Shown here piece after piece: positions 52,262-59,148 of a DNA stretch of 64,000 nucleotides; the stretch's first letter is position 1; every line of letters starts with the position of its first letter. The position numbers and the translations under genes were made by a program. The stretch lies in assembly GCF_014349105.1 (NCBI RefSeq), contig NZ_JACSJI010000004.1, positions 1 to 64,000 of the forward strand, read 5' to 3'. Below the pieces are notes generated by a model. The model ran no database searches and was not told the origin of the DNA. It saw nothing but the letters and a program-made list of their open reading frames with translations. This DNA comes from Caulobacter sp. 17J80-11 (GTDB lineage: Bacteria; Pseudomonadota; Alphaproteobacteria; Caulobacterales; Caulobacteraceae).

Positions 52262-53265
52262 GCCTTCACCCGAACCAGGTCCCCGCCTTTCACGCGCAGC
52301 AGATCGGCGACGTCGCGGGTCATCAGGACCTGCTCGTCCTCGACCGTCACCGCTGCGCGGGTGGCGCGGAAGTTTTCGATATCGTCCACCGAAACCAGCG
52401 AGGGCGTCGCGTGATCCAGCGCGTCCACGAGGCGCACGACGAGGCGGCGGCTGTCGCGCACGGTGCGGATTTCGTCGCGGGGGCAGGCCACCGTCGGGCC
52501 GGCGTCGAAGATGTCGACCAGGCCCGTGGCGCGGAAGCCCTCGCGCTCCAGCAGGGCGCGGGCCGCTTCCCCTTCGCGGTGGACGTTGCCGATCACGCGG
52601 CGCGCCGGCTCCGGCAGAAGCTCCACATAGATGGGGTGGCGCGGCGCGAGGTCCAGGATGAACTGGCCGTCGGAGGCGGCGCTCATGCGGTCGGCCTCGC
52701 CGAACGGCATGTGGAAGAACTTGGCGGCCACGTGCTCCCAGAACGGGCAGGAGCCGTCCTCCTCGAACCAGCCGCGCAGCTCGGCCAGCACGTTCTCGGA
52801 GAACCGCTGGGGGTCGGAGCCGATCAGCATGTAGCGCGATTGGGCGAGCAGCCGGCCCGCGCCGCCGGTGCGCTTCTCGGCCTTCAGGAACAGCGAGCCG
52901 ACCTCCGACCAGCCGGAGCACTCGTTCACCAGCACCAGCGCCTTGTGGTCGAACTTCAGGCCCAGGTTGGCCGAGTACTGGGTCAGGCCCACCACGCGGA
53001 AGGAGAAGAACGGCCGCTTCACGCCGACCGCCGCCTTCACGCCGGCCACGCCGTCGATCTGGCCGGTCTCGGCGTCCTCGAGCATCAGCGTGTACCAGCA
53101 CTCCAGCGGGGCCAGCTCGCCGCGGAAGCTGGCCTGGGACACTTCCAGCCGCTCGCGCAGGGTCGGCTCGTCCTCGGGCAGGCTGGTGAAGCCGGGGCCG
53201 GACAGCACGGCCAGTTCCATCAGGGCGTCGAAGTCGGCGGGACCCGCCGGACGGACCACAAGCAT
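52258..53265 (-). CDS. astA: Arginine N-succinyltransferase
   Basis: 335 residues; transfers succinyl from succinyl-CoA to the alpha-amino group of arginine, the first step of the AST pathway. Diagnostic stretches are RPAGPADFDALMELAVLSGP, FTSLPEDEPTLRERL, GVAGVKAAVG, the GRLLAQSRYMLIG segment and the HPIYVELLPEPARRVIG stretch. The start is either ATG 53265 or GTG 53268, both overlapping the TGA of the upstream hydrolase gene. Regulators of the ArgR type are not evident. Confidence 0.95.
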   Translation of the reverse strand: MLVVRPAGPADFDALMELAVLSGPGFTSLPEDEPTLRERLEVSQASFRGELAPLECWYTLMLEDAETGQIDGVAGVKAAVGVKRPFFSFRVVGLTQYSANLGLKFDHKALVLVNECSGWSEVGSLFLKAEKRTGGAGRLLAQSRYMLIGSDPQRFSENVLAELRGWFEEDGSCPFWEHVAAKFFHMPFGEADRMSAASDGQFILDLAPRHPIYVELLPEPARRVIGNVHREGEAARALLEREGFRATGLVDIFDAGPTVACPRDEIRTVRDSRRLVVRLVDALDHATPSLVSVDDIENFRATRAAVTVEDEQVLMTRDVADLLRVKGGDLVRVKA

Positions 53266-54542
53266 CACTCAGTTTCCTCAGCCAGGGCCACTCTTGGGCC
53301 CGCGTCGCGCAGCGCCCGGATGCCGGCGGCGTCGATCTCGCCGGAGGCCAGCTTCATCAGGATCAGGGCGGAGAGCTGCGCGCGCTCCACAAAGCTTTGC
53401 GGCCACGCATACTCGGCTTCGCTGTGGATGTCGCCCCCGCGCACCCCCAGCGTGTCCACGTTCGGCAGGCCCACCGCATAGAGGTTGTTGCCCTCGCACA
53501 CCCCGCCCGACGGCTTCCAGCCGATCGGCTGGCCCAGCAGGTCGCCGACGGCCTTCACCGCCCCGAACAGGGCCTGCTGCGAGGCGTCGAACGGCTTGGC
53601 CGGGCGGGTGAAGCCGCCGTGGCGGTGGATGGAGATCCCCTCGAACGGCGCGACGGCGCAGACCTCGTCGATCGCCCGGTCGATCCAGGCCGCGCCCTCC
53701 GCGTCGGGCACGCGCACGTTGAAGCGCACGACCGCGTTGTCAGCCACCACGTTCAGCGGCGCGCCGCCGGAGATCTTGGCGACGTTGACGGTGACGCCCT
53801 CGCGCACGCCGTTCAGCGCGTGTAGGCGGCAGGCCAGTTCGGCCGCCGCGGCGATGGCGTTGCGGCCCAGGGCGAAGTCGCGCCCGGCGTGGGCGGCCTT
53901 GCCCTTCACCACCAGGTGGAAGTTGCCCGAGCCCTTGCGCGCCCCGGCCAGCGTGCCGTCCGACAGGGCCGGCTCGTAGGTCAGGCCGACGTGGCCCAGC
54001 CGGCCGATCTCGGCCAGCACGGCGCCGGAGCCCAGCGAGCCGATCTCCTCGTCGGGCGAGAGCAGCACGCGGTAGCCGACCCGCTCACGCAGGGGGTGGC
54101 GCTCGAATTCCTCCAGCGCGGCCAGCATGACCGAGATGCCGCCCTTCATGTCGGCGATCCCGGGGCCGTTCAGCGCGCCGTCCTCGCGCACGACCAGCTT
54201 CTGGAACACGCTCTCGGCCGGGAAGACGGTGTCGTAGTGGCCGGTCAGCACGACCTGGACCGGCGCGTCCGGGCGCACGGTCATCAGCAGGGCGTCGGTG
54301 TGCGGCTGGTGGCGCAGGGCGCCGTCGTCGGCGACCTCGGGGCTGGCCTGCAGCGCCCGGTGTTCCAGGCGGCCGGGCAGGTCGTCCAGGAACTCGGCCA
54401 GGATAAGCTTCTGCTTCTCCAGCCCGGCGATGTGCCGGCTGCCGGAATTGATCGCGCACCAGTCGACGGCGCGCCCGACGATCTGCGCCTCGCGCGCCTT
54501 GAGGGCGTCGAGCACGAGCCGGTCTTCAGGGAGAATCCGCAT
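53265..54542 (-). CDS. M20-family hydrolase at the succinylglutamate-desuccinylase position
   Basis: 425 residues of the M20/CPG2 metallopeptidase fold. Zinc motif H102-x-D104 (TGHYDTVF), bridging Asp131 (GIADMKGG), Glu165-Glu166 (SPDEEIGS), and a late His in GGDIHSEAEY; a lid dimerisation domain is around 200-310. It is first in the ast operon, overlapping astA. Enterobacterial operons carry AstE here, a different (M14-related) zinc enzyme, so this protein may carry out succinylglutamate hydrolysis in its place; that assignment is inference from position. ATG start. Confidence 0.85.
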   Translation of the reverse strand: MRILPEDRLVLDALKAREAQIVGRAVDWCAINSGSRHIAGLEKQKLILAEFLDDLPGRLEHRALQASPEVADDGALRHQPHTDALLMTVRPDAPVQVVLTGHYDTVFPAESVFQKLVVREDGALNGPGIADMKGGISVMLAALEEFERHPLRERVGYRVLLSPDEEIGSLGSGAVLAEIGRLGHVGLTYEPALSDGTLAGARKGSGNFHLVVKGKAAHAGRDFALGRNAIAAAAELACRLHALNGVREGVTVNVAKISGGAPLNVVADNAVVRFNVRVPDAEGAAWIDRAIDEVCAVAPFEGISIHRHGGFTRPAKPFDASQQALFGAVKAVGDLLGQPIGWKPSGGVCEGNNLYAVGLPNVDTLGVRGGDIHSEAEYAWPQSFVERAQLSALILMKLASGEIDAAGIRALRDAGPRVALAEETE

Positions 54543-54893
54543 GCGGGCTGGACACTAGCCGGAACGACGTTCGCGGTTCAACGCGCGGGCGCTTCCTTAT
54601 TGGAAGCGGCGGGGTGTTCGGGCGCCTCCTTGACTGGGCGCATCCGAACAAGGGCCGCCAGGTGTTCGGATGAATTCCGCCTCGCCCCTACGCCTTTTTG
54701 GGTAGGCGGGCGCGCGGGGCCTGAGGAACTGGCAGGTACAGGGTCGGGTTGTGGGGCGCGGTTCGGGTGCGCGCTGAGCGGGGTTTCCCGCGACGGGGGC
54801 CGGGCGCGCCGAGGGAATACTTCTCCGGTTAGGGTTTGGCGGCCGATGCGGTCGCTCGCGCCGCGACGTTTCGTGTTCAGCAGGAGTATCGAG
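54543..54893. other. Intergenic region between divergent ast operon and repeat protein
   Basis: 351 bases without a supportable gene; short ORFs here have no ribosome-binding site. The stretch holds both divergent promoters. A partly palindromic segment CGCCCCTACGCC-TTTTT-GGGTAGGCGGG lies at about 54686-54713, and GGTGTTCGG occurs twice (about 54611 and 54661). No operator could be assigned. Confidence 0.4.
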
Positions 54894-55511
54894 ATGATGG
54901 AGACCCACACCGGTTTCGGCGGCTGGCAGGGCGCGCCGCAAGGCTTCGGCGGCCAGGGCTTAGGCGGCCAGCCGTTCGGCGGCACTGCGCCCGGCGCGCG
55001 GCTGGCCGAGTTCGCCGGCCAGGGCGGCGAGATCGCCGAGCTGGTGCGCACCCTGGTCGCCCAGCGCCTGCAGGCGAACGGCGGCCGTTCTCTGAATTTC
55101 GACATCGGCGACCTGGTGCGCGCGATCGTGGCGGTGCGGATGCAGACCGGCGAGCCGCTGCTCGGCGGGCCGGGTCCGGACATCGGCGACATCGTGCGCA
55201 TGATCGTCGGCGCGCGTATGCGCACCGGCGGCATGGGCGGCCAGGGCGGTGACGTCGGCGACCTGGTGCGCGGCGTGATCGGTGCCCGGATCCAGGCCGG
55301 CGGCCCGCTGCTGGGCGGCGAAAGCGACGTCGGCGACCTGGTGCGCGCGGTGGTCGGCGCGCGGCTGCAGTCCGGCGGCCCGCTGCTGGACATCGGCGAC
55401 CTGGTGAAGGCGATCGTGCTGACCCACGCCATTCAGGCGCGCACGGGCGGCGGCCAGGCGTTCGGCCAGGGCTTCGGCCAGCACATGGGCGGCTTCGGCT
55501 ATACCCACTGA
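54894..55511 (+). CDS. Internally repeated Gly-rich protein (IGDLV repeats), unknown function
   Basis: 205 residues. Six copies of a 21-26-residue unit begin at about residues 46, 70, 96, 120, 145 and 166 with consensus D-[IV]-G-D-L-V-R-x-[IV]-[IV]-G-A-R-[MIL]-Q, each an amphipathic helix followed by a TGGPLLGG-type linker. N- and C-terminal tails are Gly/Phe/Gln-rich (GFGGQGLGGQPFGG and AFGQGFGQHMGGFGYTH). There is no signal peptide, membrane helix or known domain. AGGAG precedes the ATG at 54894 (a second ATG follows directly). It looks like an assembling or scaffolding protein; I recognise no family. Confidence 0.85.
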   Translation: MMETHTGFGGWQGAPQGFGGQGLGGQPFGGTAPGARLAEFAGQGGEIAELVRTLVAQRLQANGGRSLNFDIGDLVRAIVAVRMQTGEPLLGGPGPDIGDIVRMIVGARMRTGGMGGQGGDVGDLVRGVIGARIQAGGPLLGGESDVGDLVRAVVGARLQSGGPLLDIGDLVKAIVLTHAIQARTGGGQAFGQGFGQHMGGFGYTH

Positions 55512-55562
55512 GGCTTCGCGGCGGGTTCCGGCCGGGCGCTCCGGCCGGGATCCGCCCCACCT

Positions 55563-55692
55563 CGTCACCTCGGGCTTGTCCCGAGGGCCCAGGGCGTCCC
55601 TGGGCGCGAACGGCGGCCGATTTCGTCGCGCCAAATCGGGTGGCGCGGTGCGATCGGAACGCTGGGCCCTCGGGACAAGCCCGAGGGTGACG
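55563..55692. repeat. Dispersed palindromic repeat, family B copy 3
   Basis: 130 bases with ends CGTCACCTCGGGCTTGTCCC and the complementary GGGACAAGCCCGAGGGTGACG, and inner GAGGGCCCAGGGCG / CTGGGCCCTC arms. It lies between the repeat-protein gene and the convergent cheW, eight bases from the cheW stop. Confidence 0.88.
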
Positions 55693-55699
55693 ATCTTGA

Positions 55700-56152
55700 T
55701 CACGCCGCCCGGGCGATCTCCACGTCGGGGACCACGCGCTCCAGACTGAGCAGGCCGGCCATCCAGCCGTCCATGGCCAGCACCCCGTCGATCAGGTCCT
55801 CGCCGGCGCGGGCGATGTCGGGCGTCGGCTGCAACTGTTCGGCCGTCACGGTCAGGATGTCGGAGACGGCGTCGACCAGGAGGCCCAGCGCGCGGCCGTG
55901 AATCTCGCAGACCACCACCGCGCTGCGCGCGCCCGGCTCGTCGGCGGGCAGGCCCAGGCGCACGCGCAGGTCCACGATCGGCAGCACCAGCCCGCGCAGG
56001 TTGATCACGCCCTTGATGTAGTCCGGCGCGCCGGGGATCGGCGTGGCCGGCGTCCAGCCGCGGATCTCGCGCACGGCGGCGACCGAAACGCAGTAGTCCT
56101 GGCCGCCGACCCCGATGCGGATCAGCTCGCGGCCGGCCGAGACGATGTCCAT
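55700..56152 (-). CDS. cheW: CheW-like chemotaxis coupling protein
   Basis: 150 residues, a single CheW domain that links CheA kinase to chemoreceptors. Motifs are LIRIGVGGQDYCVSVAAVRE, IPGAPDYIKGVINLRGLVLP, IVDLRVRLGL and the LLVDAVSDILTV stretch. The ATG at 56152 is preceded by AGGAG. No other chemotaxis genes are adjacent, so this is an orphan cheW. The open frame upstream is non-coding. Confidence 0.93.
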   Translation of the reverse strand: MDIVSAGRELIRIGVGGQDYCVSVAAVREIRGWTPATPIPGAPDYIKGVINLRGLVLPIVDLRVRLGLPADEPGARSAVVVCEIHGRALGLLVDAVSDILTVTAEQLQPTPDIARAGEDLIDGVLAMDGWMAGLLSLERVVPDVEIARAA

Positions 56153-56235
56153 CGGCGAATTCTCCTGCTCGTTCTGAGCGATGCGGTCAGGATGGCAGGC
56201 AACCGTTAGGTCCGGGTGAACAGGTGAGGGGCCGA

Positions 56236-56321
56236 AAATCCTCGTCCTCGACAAGCTCAGGATGAGGATTTCTACGCCGGCCTCCCGGTAGCCCTCATCC
56301 TGAGCCTGTCGAAGGACGAGG
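56236..56321. repeat. Palindromic repeat, family E
   Basis: 86 bases with AAATCCTCGTCCTCGACAAG and a later CTTCGTCCT-type complement: the arms CCTCGTCCTCGACAAGCTCA (56240-) and TGAGCCTGTCGAAGGACGAG (up to 56321) are inverted, and GGATGAGGATT / CCTCATCC repeats sit inside. A related half element is at about 10758-10785. It lies between the cheW start region and a minus-strand lipoprotein-like gene. Confidence 0.75.
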
Positions 56322-56331
56322 GCGGCTCCGC

Positions 56332-56757
56332 TCACTCCCCCGCCGTCCGCGGCAGGGTCGCCAGGTCCATGCCCAGTTCGGCGCAGCGGGCGGCGTACTG
56401 CTTGGCGCGTTCGGCCAGATAGGGGGTGTTGCGCGGCGTCGCGCCCTCTGCGGCGGCCACCTGGGGCGGGGCGGTCTCGCCCGGCGCGAAGGGCTGGTTC
56501 AGCTCGATCAGGAAAGGAATGTCCTCGTCGCCGCCGACCCGCAGCAGGCCGCAGGCGGTCTTGTGGTCGGGGGTCTCGGCCACGGCGACCACGCGGGCCT
56601 GGCGGCCGTCCGGCGCGCGGGCCAGGGCGGCGGCGGCGGCGTAGTCGGCCAGCGTGGCCGGCCCCTGGTCCGCGCCGCTCTCCGGGCGCTTCGAACACGC
56701 CGGCGCGGCCAGCAGCGCGACGGCGGCGGCCAGCCGGGCCAGCTTCAGCGTCTCCAT
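56332..56757 (-). CDS. Hypothetical exported protein, possible lipoprotein
   Basis: 141 residues. Export signal METLKLARLAAAVALLAAPA followed by Cys21; the residues before it (APAC) are a weak lipobox because Pro occupies position -2. The mature protein has two further Cys (TACGLLRVGG and AARCAELGMD) and no known domain. ATG at 56757. Divergent from the monooxygenase-like gene across about 106 bases. Confidence 0.7.
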   Translation of the reverse strand: METLKLARLAAAVALLAAPACSKRPESGADQGPATLADYAAAAALARAPDGRQARVVAVAETPDHKTACGLLRVGGDEDIPFLIELNQPFAPGETAPPQVAAAEGATPRNTPYLAERAKQYAARCAELGMDLATLPRTAGE

Positions 56758-56863
56758 GGCGATCCCCTGCGAGGCTCCGACGCATAAAGCTTTTCGAACC
56801 CGTGACGGTTGCGGCGGGGGCGGTTTTGCGGGAGGAGGCGGCCTCGGCTAACGGAGATCCGCG

Positions 56864-57163
56864 ATGACCACCAAGGCGCTCTACGCCCGCCTGGAAGCCA
56901 AGCCCGGCAAGGAGGCCGCGGTCGAGGCCCTGCTGCGCGACGCCCTCGCCCTGGCCCGGGCGGAGCCGCAGACCACCGCCTGGTTCGCCATCCGCATGGG
57001 TCCGACCTCGTTCGGGATCTTCGACGCATTCCCGGACGAAGAGGGCCGGCAGGCCCACCTGGACGGCGAGATCGCCAAGATCCTGATGGCCCGCGCCGAC
57101 GAGCTGTTCGAGCACCCGCCGGCCATCGCCGAGTTCGACGTGCTGGCGGCCAAGCTGCCGTAA
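56864..57163 (+). CDS. Antibiotic biosynthesis monooxygenase (ABM)-fold protein
   Basis: 99 residues: ALYARLEAKPGKEAAVEALL opens a dimeric alpha+beta barrel domain, with TAWFAIRMGPTSFGIFDAFP and EGRQAHLDGEIAKILM as the other conserved parts. Many such small proteins are quinol monooxygenase-like or stress-related; substrate unknown. CGGAG precedes the ATG. A dispersed repeat starts 13 bases after the stop. Confidence 0.87.
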   Translation: MTTKALYARLEAKPGKEAAVEALLRDALALARAEPQTTAWFAIRMGPTSFGIFDAFPDEEGRQAHLDGEIAKILMARADELFEHPPAIAEFDVLAAKLP

Positions 57164-57176
57164 CGCTCAAGAATTC

Positions 57177-57318
57177 CGTCATCCCGGCCGCAGCGGAGCG
57201 AAGCGCAGCGGAGAGCCGGGACTCAGCAGGCGCGGGGCTCGTTGCAGGGCGTCGCGCAGTGTCGCTTTCGCGCTCGCCGGGGCCCGGATAAGCGCTGCGC
57301 GCTTTCCGGAATGACGGA
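57177..57318. repeat. Dispersed palindromic repeat, family A copy 3
   Basis: 142 bases, left arm CGTCATCCCGGCCGCAGCGG and the GAGAGCCGGGACTCAGCAGG inner arm as in copies 1 and 2; the right half is more diverged (GCTTTCCGGAATGACGG). It follows the ABM-fold gene and abuts the 3' side of a possible minus-strand reading frame. Confidence 0.82.
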
Positions 57319-57503
57319 CGTGTGAGGGGCCGCAGCTTGACACCCCCGTCCTCGCGGGCCACGCTCAAGTCGTCATGCGCAAACGTATCGCCTTCGCGCG
57401 TAAATCGCATCATGCGGGCCGCCTGCTCGAAGGCGCTCCACCCCGGGCCTGAGCGTTTCAGACCCGGGGACGACTTCCCGTTGCTTTCATCATAGCTGAC
57501 CAT
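57318..57503 (-). other. Possible truncated coding remnant running into the repeat
   Basis: From the ATG at 57503 the minus strand reads MVSYDESNGKSSPGLKRSGP and WSAFEQAARMMRFTREGDTF then LSVAREDGGVKLRPLT, protein-like in composition and unlike the surrounding shadows. Exactly where repeat family A copy 3 begins the reading frame turns into translated repeat without a stop. It may be a small gene cut by the repeat or a pseudogene. No family is recognised, and it could be chance. The remaining part of the 57319-57669 gap shows nothing else that I can support. Confidence 0.25.
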
Positions 57504-57669
57504 GGCCTGGACTGATCTGTCCGGGCTGCGAGAGCGCATGTCTTACACCTGCCGCGCGCGGCCGGCGTTCTGTCCGTTCTGCGGACGGTCTTCGCTGTCT
57601 CGCGCCTGTTTGCTTTGCGGGGCGCTTCCAGCCGAGCCCCGCCGCCGACCCGCCGCCAGAGGAACTCCG

Positions 57670-58056
57670 ATGACCGAGCGTCCGCCCCTCCACCTCGCCG
57701 AAGCCGACTTCGACGCGCTCAGCGTGCTCGTCGGCGACCATCCCTCGACCGACGCGCCGGGGCCGGCCCTGCTGGCCGAGGAACTGGCGCGGGCGAAGGT
57801 GGTGGCCGAGGCCGACCTGCCGGCCGGGGCCGTGCGGCTGGGATCGGAAGTGGCCTATTTCGACAGCCGCTCGAAGATGATCCGCCGCGTCGTGCTGGTC
57901 GCCCCGGCCGAGGCCGACCTGACCGCGCGGCGCGTGTCGGTGCTGACCCCGGTCGGCGCGGCGCTGATCGGCCTGTCGGCCGGCGACGCCTTCTGCGACG
58001 ACAGCGGCCGTGAGCTGCGGGTGATCGAGGTGGTCGCGCCGGGAGCGCTGGTGTGA
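57670..58056 (+). CDS. rnk: Rnk-like GreA/GreB C-terminal-domain protein
   Basis: 128 residues: PPLHLAEADFDALSVLVGDH, the LLAEELARAKVV helix and the FKBP-like domain VRLGSEVAYFDSRSKMIRRV, ending with SVLTPVGAALIGLSAGDAF. This is the arrangement of regulator of nucleoside diphosphate kinase (Rnk), which binds RNA polymerase in the secondary channel without GreA-type cleavage activity. ATG at 57670 preceded by GAGGAACTCCG; the longer open frame upstream is not supported. The next small gene overlaps its stop. Confidence 0.9.
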   Translation: MTERPPLHLAEADFDALSVLVGDHPSTDAPGPALLAEELARAKVVAEADLPAGAVRLGSEVAYFDSRSKMIRRVVLVAPAEADLTARRVSVLTPVGAALIGLSAGDAFCDDSGRELRVIEVVAPGALV

Positions 58057-58220
58057 GGGGACGTACCGCCCGGCGTATCCTGGCCGACGAGACCGGCGCG
58101 CCGCGCCCGCCGGTCTACCTGCGTACCTTCCCGGCGCGCCGGCGCGCGCGCTTCCCCTGGCTGGGCGTCCTGCTGCTGCTGATCGCCATCGGCGCCATCG
58201 CGGCGACGGCGTTCGTGTAA
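58053..58220 (+). CDS. Small single-pass membrane protein, 55 aa
   Basis: The GTG at 58053 overlaps the TGA stop of the rnk-like gene (GTGTGA), so translation is probably coupled. The product has an Arg-rich N-terminus (MRGRTARRILADETGAPRPP, then FPARRRARFPW) and one C-terminal membrane helix (LGVLLLLIAIGAIAATAFV). The topology would be N-in. It is too short for most gene finders. No family is recognised. Confidence 0.6.
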   Translation: MRGRTARRILADETGAPRPPVYLRTFPARRRARFPWLGVLLLLIAIGAIAATAFV

Positions 58221-58276
58221 GGTTTTTGGCGCCGCGTTGCGGAGGTGGTTTCCGCACCCTTTCGCGGCCCCATCTC

Positions 58277-58370
58277 ATCCGTGTGCCCCGGCGAAAGCCG
58301 GGGTCCAGGTGAAACCCGCTAAGCGTCGAGGCTGAATCTGGGTCCCGGCTTCCGCCGGGACAGACGGAGA
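58277..58370. repeat. Palindromic repeat, family F
   Basis: 94 bases with ends TCATCCGTGTGCCCCGGCG / CGCCGGGACAGACGGA and inner GAAAGCCGGGGTCCAG / CTGGGTCCCGGCTTCCG arms. A degenerate half copy (TTTGTCCCGGCGAAAGCCG) is at about 21126-21144 and another beginning near 18595. It lies between the small membrane-protein gene and the EF-hand-like ORF. Confidence 0.78.
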
Positions 58371-58383
58371 AAGTCGGGGAGCT

Positions 58384-58506
58384 CTAGGTCTGAGAGCAGG
58401 CCGAACCTGCGAACAGCTCGGCGCAGGTCAGCACGCCGTCGCGATCCACGTCATCGGCGGCGAAGTCGGCGCGGAACAGGGCCGACAACCGACGGCTAAG
58501 CTTCAC
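58384..58506 (-). CDS. Possible EF-hand peptide, 40 aa
   Basis: From a GTG at 58506 the frame gives a basic start (MKLSRRLSALFRADFAADDV) and one canonical EF-hand loop, DVDRDGVLTCAEL, with D-x-D-x-D-G spacing and a final Glu at position 12, then SACSQT and a stop. A complete EF-hand needs helices on both sides, which are short here, so it may be the tail of a lost larger gene or a genuine micro-protein. The open frame extends upstream but the added residues are unlike protein. Confidence 0.35.
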   Translation of the reverse strand: MKLSRRLSALFRADFAADDVDRDGVLTCAELFAGSACSQT

Positions 58507-58695
58507 AGTTCCGCCACAGTGACGGGGAACCTTCGCCGTCTGCGCTTGGTTGGGCGCAGGATTCGAGGAAGCGCCAAGCTGGCGGCGCGGTTCGATGGCC
58601 GAGACGTCGGCCCTCCGTCGACCGCGTCGGCGTTTCCACCCCAACTCGGATCAGGCGCGCGCCGGGGCCGCTTCCGGGGCCGCGCCGCCTCCCTC

Positions 58696-59055
58696 TCAGC
58701 TCAGCGCGTGCACGAACGGCGCGGCCAGGCGCACGGCCGCGGCGGCGACGTCGATCAGGCGCGCGGCCGGCAGGCCCGCGCCGAGCACCGCCGGCACGAA
58801 GGCGGCGACGGCCAGGGCCAGGCCGATGGTCTGGCGGGTGCGCCGGGCGTCCCGCTCCGGGGCGGGGTCCAGCGCGCCGGTCTTGCCCAGCGCCTGGAAG
58901 GCGATGACCGAGCCGATCAGGCCGGCCAGCACCACCGCCACACCGGCCGAGACCGCGGCGCTGTCCGCCTCGCCCATGGCCGTGAAGGCCGCGCCGACGC
59001 CGACCAGGGCGTTGGCGCCGATGTAGACCGCCTTGGCGTCGTCCCGAGAAATCAT
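58696..59055 (-). CDS. Small membrane protein, unknown function
   Basis: 119 residues with four hydrophobic stretches (about 10-24, 33-54, 74-95, 100-117). Starts MISRDDAKAVYIGANALVGV; a charged loop (DPAPERDARRTRQ) separates the two halves. ATG at 59055. No domain is recognised. It may follow tamB in transcription, the gap being 93 bases. Confidence 0.7.
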   Translation of the reverse strand: MISRDDAKAVYIGANALVGVGAAFTAMGEADSAAVSAGVAVVLAGLIGSVIAFQALGKTGALDPAPERDARRTRQTIGLALAVAAFVPAVLGAGLPAARLIDVAAAAVRLAAPFVHALS

Positions 59056-59148
59056 GCCGCCCCCGCTGTGCCGCGAGGTTGCTGCTACGCCCGGCTCGGG
59101 AGTCGCGCCACGCGCCCGGGCGTCGCAGGGGAGGGGCTCGGGAAGGGG

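Noticed and set aside
57505-57669. Upstream extension of the rnk-like gene with two CxxC pairs (FCPFCG and CLLCG)
   Set aside because: The zinc-ribbon look is tempting, but the extension has no ribosome-binding site, ends in Arg/Pro filler and does not match Rnk proteins, which start at the chosen ATG.
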